Positions 60,194-64,000 of a DNA stretch of 64,000 nucleotides are shown in pieces. A program made the position numbers and the translations under genes. The notes under the pieces are model-generated. The model saw only the letters and a list, made by a program, of their open reading frames with translations, ran no database searches and was not told the origin of the DNA. Source of the stretch: UBA6054 sp963975575 (GTDB lineage Bacteria; Planctomycetota; Phycisphaerae; Phycisphaerales; UBA1924); the NCBI GenBank assembly GCA_963975575.1, contig CAXBHL010000009.1, forward strand, positions 60,891-124,890, read 5' to 3'. Positions within the stretch are counted from its first letter, which is position 1. The number at the start of each line of letters is the position of its first letter.

Positions 60194-63100
60194 ATGGGTC
60201 TGTTCACCAAGAAGTCCAAGCCCGCCACCCCGCGGGACCCCGTCTACTCGCCCTCGCCCGCGCTGCTGTCCGACGACGCCCGCATCCGCGAAATCGGGCG
60301 GGACATGCTCGACAAGGCCCGCGACCACAAGGCCGGGCTGCTCAGCGCCAAGTTCTATCAGGACAAACTGATGGACTGGTCCATGAAGGACAAGAACTTC
60401 AAGGTCCAGTTGTTCCGCTTCGTGGACGCCTTCCCGGCGCTGACCACCCCCGACCTCGTGCACGACCATCTCGTCGACTACCTGACCCAGCCCGGGGTCC
60501 GGCCCCCGCCCGGCATGGACCTGGGCCTCAAGGCCGGCGGCGTGGCCAAGGGCCTGATGACCAAGACCATCAGCTCGCAGATCAAGGGCATGGCGGGCAA
60601 CTTCATCGCCGGCACCGACGCCGCCGACGCCCTGCCCACGCTGCGTGATCTCTGGAAGGACGGCATCGCCTTCTCCGTGGACCTGCTCGGCGAGGCCTGC
60701 GTGTCCAACGCCGAGGCGGACATGTACAAGGCCAAGTACCTCGACCTGGTCGAGAACCTCGTCGGCGAGGCGTCCGCCTGGAAGTCCAACGACCGGCTGG
60801 AGAAGGATCACCTCGGCACCGTCCCCCGGGTCAACGTGTCCATCAAGGTCTCGAGCCTGTGCGCCCAGTTCGACCCCATCGCCCCCGAGACGGCCATCAA
60901 CGACCTGATGACCCGCCTGCGCCCCGTCCTGGACGCGGCCAGGCGCAACGGCGTGCTGATCAACTTCGACATGGAGCAGTTCGCCCTCAAGGACCTGACC
61001 CTCGACGCGTTCATGCACGCCTGCGAGAGCCACGCCTTCGAGGCCGGCCTGGCCATGCAGGCCTACCTCAAGTCGGGCGTCCACGACGCGAAGCGCATCA
61101 GCGAGTGGGCGAAGCGGACGGGGCGGGTGGTCACGGTGCGTCTGGTCAAGGGCGCGTACTGGGACTACGAGACCATCCACGCCGAGCAGATGGGCTGGAC
61201 CTGCCCGGTCTGGAACGAGAAGTGGGAGACCGACAAGTGCTTCGAGGAGATGGTCGAGGTCTTCCTCGACGCGTGTCCGCGCAAGCCGGGCGAGGGCGGG
61301 GTCAAGCTGGCCCTCGGCTCGCACAACGTCCGCTCCATCGCCGCGGCCCTGGCCGGGCTGGAGCGGCGCGGGCTGCCCAAGGAGGCCATCGAACTCCAGA
61401 TGCTCCACGGCATGGCCGACCAGCTCAAGCACGCCGCGTCGGACATGGGCCTGCGCGTCCGCGAGTACGTGCCCGTCGGCGAGATGATCCCGGGCATGGC
61501 CTACCTCGTCCGGCGCCTGCTGGAGAACACCTCCAACGAGTCGTGGCTCAAGGCCGGATTCCTGGACAACCAGTCGCCCGACCTGCTCCTGGCCGCCCCG
61601 CACCCCACGCCCGCCACCGAGCGCAAGCACGACCTGGCCGAGGTCGCCAAGGAACGCCACAAGCTCTCGCCCGCCGTGCCCGGCCTGGGCGACGGGCGCC
61701 CGTTCTACACCGAGCCCCTGCGCGACTTCTCCGACCACCACGAGCGTGAGGCCTTCGGGCACGCGCTCAGGGGCGCCTCGGTCCCCAAGGTCGCCAACGA
61801 CCACACCGAGGAGCGGGGCCTGGCGATGATCGCCTCGGCCCACGCCGCCTTCCCCGCCTGGCGCGACACCGACCCCCTGACCCGCAGCCGCGCCCTCGTC
61901 CAGACCGCCGAGATCATGCGCGCCCGGCGCGACGAGCTGTCCGCGATCGTCTGCAAGGAATCGAACAAGACCTGGCGCGAGGCGGACGCCGACGTGTGCG
62001 AGGCGATCGACTTCTGCGCCTACTACGCCCGCTGCGCCCCCGCCCTGTTCGAGCGCCAGCGCCTCGGCCGCTTCATCGGCGAGCTCGACCAGGTCTGGCA
62101 CCAGCCCCGCGGCGTGGCGCTGGTCATCTCGCCGTGGAACTTCCCCCTGGCCATCTGCTGCGGCATGACCGTGGCGGCGCTGGTGACCGGCAACACCGTG
62201 GTCGTCAAACCCGCCGAGCAGACGCCCGGCATCGCGAAGGTCATGTTCGACATCCTCACCGACGCCCTGGCCAGCGTGGACGCCCCGAAGGACGTCCTGC
62301 ACTTCTGCCCCGCCCCGGGCGAGACCACCGGCGCCGCCATGGTCCGCGACCCGCGGGTGGCGGTCATCGCGTTTACCGGATCCAAGGCGGTGGGTCTGGA
62401 CATCATCAAGGCCGCGGGTGTCACGCCCGACGAGCAGGCCCACGTCAAGCGGGTCATCTGCGAGATGGGCGGCAAGAACGCGGCGATCATCGACGTCTCG
62501 GCCGACCTCGACGAGGCCGTGCTGGGCATCCGCTACTCCGCCTTCGGCTTCCAGGGCCAGAAGTGCTCGGCCTGCTCGCGGTGCATCGTGGTGGACCCCG
62601 AGGGTCCCGACGGCCCGCGCATGAAGACCTTCCTCGAGCGACTCGGCGAGGCCACCAAGACCCTGGTCATCGGCCCGCCCACGTCCGCGTCGACCGACGT
62701 GGCGCCGGTGATCGACGCCGAGGCGGCCGCCAACATCAACCGCTTCATCCAGTCCGCCCGCGACGAGGGCCTGACCGAGCTGGTCGGCGCCAAGGACTTT
62801 TCCGTCCCCGCCGGCCTCGAGAACGTGGTCTGCCCGCACATCTTCACCGGCGTGACCCCCAAGAACACGATCTACCAGAAGGAGATCTTCGGCCCGGTGC
62901 TGGCCGTCGTGCACGCGACGACCTTCGACGAGGCCCTGAAACTCGCCAACGGCCACGCCTACAAGCTCACCGGCGGCGTGTTCACCCGCAAGCCCGCCCA
63001 CATCGAGAAGACCAAACGCGAGTTCCGCGTGGGCAACCTGTACATCAACCGCGGCATCACCGGCGCCCTCGTGGGTCGCCAGCCCTTCGGCGGCTTCGGC

Positions 63101-63211
63101 ATGTCGGGCGTGGGCAGCAAGGCCGGCGGGTCGGAGTACCTCTCCCAGTTCGTCGAGCCGCGGGCGTGCTGTGAGAACACCATGCGACGGGGGTTCGCGC
63201 CGGAGTTGTGA
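60194..63211 (+). CDS. putA: Bifunctional proline dehydrogenase / L-glutamate gamma-semialdehyde dehydrogenase PutA
   Basis: 1005 residues; oxidises proline to pyrroline-5-carboxylate (FAD) and then to glutamate (NAD+). N-terminal helical part, then PRODH barrel (~130-470): SIKVSSLCAQFDP, INFDMEQFALKDL, RLVKGAYWDYETI, ELQMLHGMADQLKHA and YVPVGEMIPGMAYLVRRLLENT. P5CDH (~500-985): ISPWNFPLAICCGMTVAAL, FTGSKAVGLDI, ICEMGGKNAAII (Glu) and GFQGQKCSACSRCIV (Cys). There is no N-terminal DNA-binding RHH domain, so it is not a self-regulator. ATG 60194 has GGAG 10 nt upstream; a GTG at 60185 is too close to it. Confidence 0.95.
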   Translation: MGLFTKKSKPATPRDPVYSPSPALLSDDARIREIGRDMLDKARDHKAGLLSAKFYQDKLMDWSMKDKNFKVQLFRFVDAFPALTTPDLVHDHLVDYLTQPGVRPPPGMDLGLKAGGVAKGLMTKTISSQIKGMAGNFIAGTDAADALPTLRDLWKDGIAFSVDLLGEACVSNAEADMYKAKYLDLVENLVGEASAWKSNDRLEKDHLGTVPRVNVSIKVSSLCAQFDPIAPETAINDLMTRLRPVLDAARRNGVLINFDMEQFALKDLTLDAFMHACESHAFEAGLAMQAYLKSGVHDAKRISEWAKRTGRVVTVRLVKGAYWDYETIHAEQMGWTCPVWNEKWETDKCFEEMVEVFLDACPRKPGEGGVKLALGSHNVRSIAAALAGLERRGLPKEAIELQMLHGMADQLKHAASDMGLRVREYVPVGEMIPGMAYLVRRLLENTSNESWLKAGFLDNQSPDLLLAAPHPTPATERKHDLAEVAKERHKLSPAVPGLGDGRPFYTEPLRDFSDHHEREAFGHALRGASVPKVANDHTEERGLAMIASAHAAFPAWRDTDPLTRSRALVQTAEIMRARRDELSAIVCKESNKTWREADADVCEAIDFCAYYARCAPALFERQRLGRFIGELDQVWHQPRGVALVISPWNFPLAICCGMTVAALVTGNTVVVKPAEQTPGIAKVMFDILTDALASVDAPKDVLHFCPAPGETTGAAMVRDPRVAVIAFTGSKAVGLDIIKAAGVTPDEQAHVKRVICEMGGKNAAIIDVSADLDEAVLGIRYSAFGFQGQKCSACSRCIVVDPEGPDGPRMKTFLERLGEATKTLVIGPPTSASTDVAPVIDAEAAANINRFIQSARDEGLTELVGAKDFSVPAGLENVVCPHIFTGVTPKNTIYQKEIFGPVLAVVHATTFDEALKLANGHAYKLTGGVFTRKPAHIEKTKREFRVGNLYINRGITGALVGRQPFGGFGMSGVGSKAGGSEYLSQFVEPRACCENTMRRGFAPEL

Positions 63212-63218
63212 TCCCATG

Positions 63219-63296
63219 CAAGCCGCGCACGCAGGAAGCAGGCTCTTCTGGTGCGGGCGAGTCGAATGAGAACCCGCTTACTGCGTGCGCGGCTTG
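63219..63296. repeat. Paired inverted repeat, 21-bp arms, upstream of DUF899 gene
   Basis: Arms CAAGCCGCGCACGCAGGAAGC (63219-63239) and its reverse complement with one mismatch (63276-63296), spacer 36 bp. The core AGCCGCGCACGC-AGTAAGC also occurs at the start of the 133-bp repeats near 57.2 and 57.8 kb. It lies between putA and the next gene. Confidence 0.75.
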
Positions 63297-63328
63297 TCAG
63301 TCGCGCCAACCGCCGAGGAGTCAACCCG

Positions 63329-63874
63329 ATGAACGACACCATCGCCGCCCTCGAACAGGAAGTTTCCGACGCCAAGGCCCGTCTCCGCGAGGCCCGCCGG
63401 GCCGCGGAGCCGGAGCCGGTGGAGGACTGGCCGCTGGCCCGCCTCGATGGCACGCCCGTGCGCCTCTCCGATCTCTTCGGCGACCACGACGAGCTGCTGG
63501 TCGTGCACAACATGGGCGGGTCGTGCTCGTACTGCTCGCTGTGGGCCGACGGGTTCTCCGGGCTGGCCCCCCAGTTCAAGACGCGGTGCGGCTTCGTGCT
63601 CTGCTCGGACGACCCGCCCGCCGTCGCCGCCCAGATCAAGGCCGACCGCGCCTGGCACTTCCGCGTGGTGTCGGGCCACGGCTCGGGCTTCGCGGCCGCC
63701 ATGGGCTACCGCGCCGGCGACGGCAAGCCTTGGCCCGGCGTGAGCGCCTTCAAGCGTGGCCCCGACGGTTCGATCGTCCGCACGGGCCACGCCCCCTTCG
63801 GCCCCGGCGACGACTTCTGCGCCGTCTGGCCGATGCTCGACCTGCTGCCCGCGCGGGACTGGCACCCGCGGTAG
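63329..63874 (+). CDS. DUF899 family thioredoxin-like protein
   Basis: 181 residues. An N-terminal coiled stretch (IAALEQEVSDAKARLREARR), then DUF899: VEDWPLARLDGTPVRLSDLF, LLVVHNMGGSCSYCSLWADGF (CxxC in a thioredoxin-like fold) and FRVVSGHGSGFAAAMGYR. A second Cys pair is absent. Family members are assumed to be dithiol-type redox proteins; substrate unknown. GAGGAG 8 nt before ATG 63329. A leading in-frame segment upstream overlaps the inverted repeat and is not coding. Confidence 0.8.
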   Translation: MNDTIAALEQEVSDAKARLREARRAAEPEPVEDWPLARLDGTPVRLSDLFGDHDELLVVHNMGGSCSYCSLWADGFSGLAPQFKTRCGFVLCSDDPPAVAAQIKADRAWHFRVVSGHGSGFAAAMGYRAGDGKPWPGVSAFKRGPDGSIVRTGHAPFGPGDDFCAVWPMLDLLPARDWHPR

Positions 63875-63941
63875 GCCGCGGCCGGTTTCGATGGCGCGTT
63901 GAAAGTCGGTGCGCTACGCGATCGCCGAGTCGTATCCGCCG

Positions 63942-64000
63942 CCGCGACCGGGTGCTCACGCACCGCGGCTGGGATCCAAGCCGAGCCGCGTGAGCGGCCG
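63942..64000. repeat. Partial copy of the 116-bp repeat at window edge
   Basis: CCGCGACCGGGTGCTCACGC and the following sequence through GAGCCGCGTGAGCGGCCG match the junction of two 116-bp units near 57.03-57.19 kb almost exactly. The match runs off the end of the window, so the element may continue. Confidence 0.85.

Noticed and set aside
59048..63217. A 1389-codon open frame on the minus strand running through putA
   Set aside because: It is antisense to putA beyond 60.1 kb. High GC leaves few stop codons in the complementary frames. Only the ribF part (59048-60070) has family motifs.

Overview
The window is about 64 kb of very GC-rich chromosome, with most third codon positions G or C. It reads like a planctomycete of the class Phycisphaerae (inference). 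The signs are a dockerin-like C-terminal tail at the left edge, two PEP-CTERM-like secreted proteins ending in four arginines, planctomycete double-Cys zinc ribbons (C..C.Y.L.GL then CPECG), a B. subtilis-type succinate dehydrogenase and a 707-residue RseP. No rRNA, tRNA, CRISPR array, prophage or insertion sequence was found. About 64 protein genes are supported. Most are housekeeping genes in short operons.

Layout. 1-3.6 kb: the end of a dockerin-like protein, miaB, then a PpiC-type lipoprotein and yraN on the minus strand. 3.7-8 kb: a DUF1844 gene and sdhCAB with a terminator. 8-10.4 kb: two paralogous PEP-CTERM-like proteins and a small unknown ORF. 10.4-17.1 kb: fabI; nadC-birA; HIT and mutL divergent; a pair of stress-type genes. 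17.4-26.1 kb: one long minus-strand run alaS-atpZ-atpI-atpB-atpE-atpF-atpH-pgk-kinase, which stops before the usual F1 genes atpA/G/D/C. 26.3-32.5 kb: holB, fliD-fliS and two membrane or anchored proteins. 32.6-38.2 kb: a minus-strand cluster of deoC, an aldehyde dehydrogenase (ALDH), a GNAT and a half-length ALDH, broken up by a plus-strand PilZ-J-domain gene and an AT-rich island of about 0.9 kb. 38.3-45.2 kb: fumarylacetoacetase, a DUF559 gene bracketed by inverted repeats, rseP with a hydrolase, a redoxin and a DsbD-N-like protein. 45.2-55.9 kb: rhodanese lipoprotein, Asp/Glu racemase, hscB, two CNNM-CBS proteins, a thioredoxin, DUF1015, purQ, a zinc-ribbon membrane protein, mnmA and two small planctomycete-type proteins. 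56-64 kb: an orphan DNA methyltransferase, a repeat-rich stretch, nrnA-ribF, putA and a DUF899 protein.

How the genes work together. sdhCAB (quinone reduction), the Fo part of ATP synthase and pgk serve energy metabolism. putA (proline to glutamate), fumarylacetoacetase (tyrosine breakdown) and deoC with its ALDH (deoxyribose phosphate through acetaldehyde) point to heterotrophic use of amino acids and nucleosides. miaB, mnmA, alaS, hscB, mutL and holB are information-processing genes.

The most striking thing not explained by gene content is a promoter signature. At least fifteen genes have a TANNNT hexamer ending only 5-8 nt before the start codon and no Shine-Dalgarno sequence, which is the arrangement expected for leaderless mRNAs. 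Other genes in the same window have clear GGAG-type sites. The second theme is repeats. Several unrelated families of paired inverted repeats, a 116-bp tandem repeat and a 133-bp direct repeat sit between genes, sometimes forming the 3' ends of genes. I found no clear-cut new defence or secretion system. The best candidates for something undescribed are the leaderless-promoter set, the PilZ-J-domain fusion, the truncated atp operon fused to pgk and a kinase, and the repeat-bracketed cassettes.
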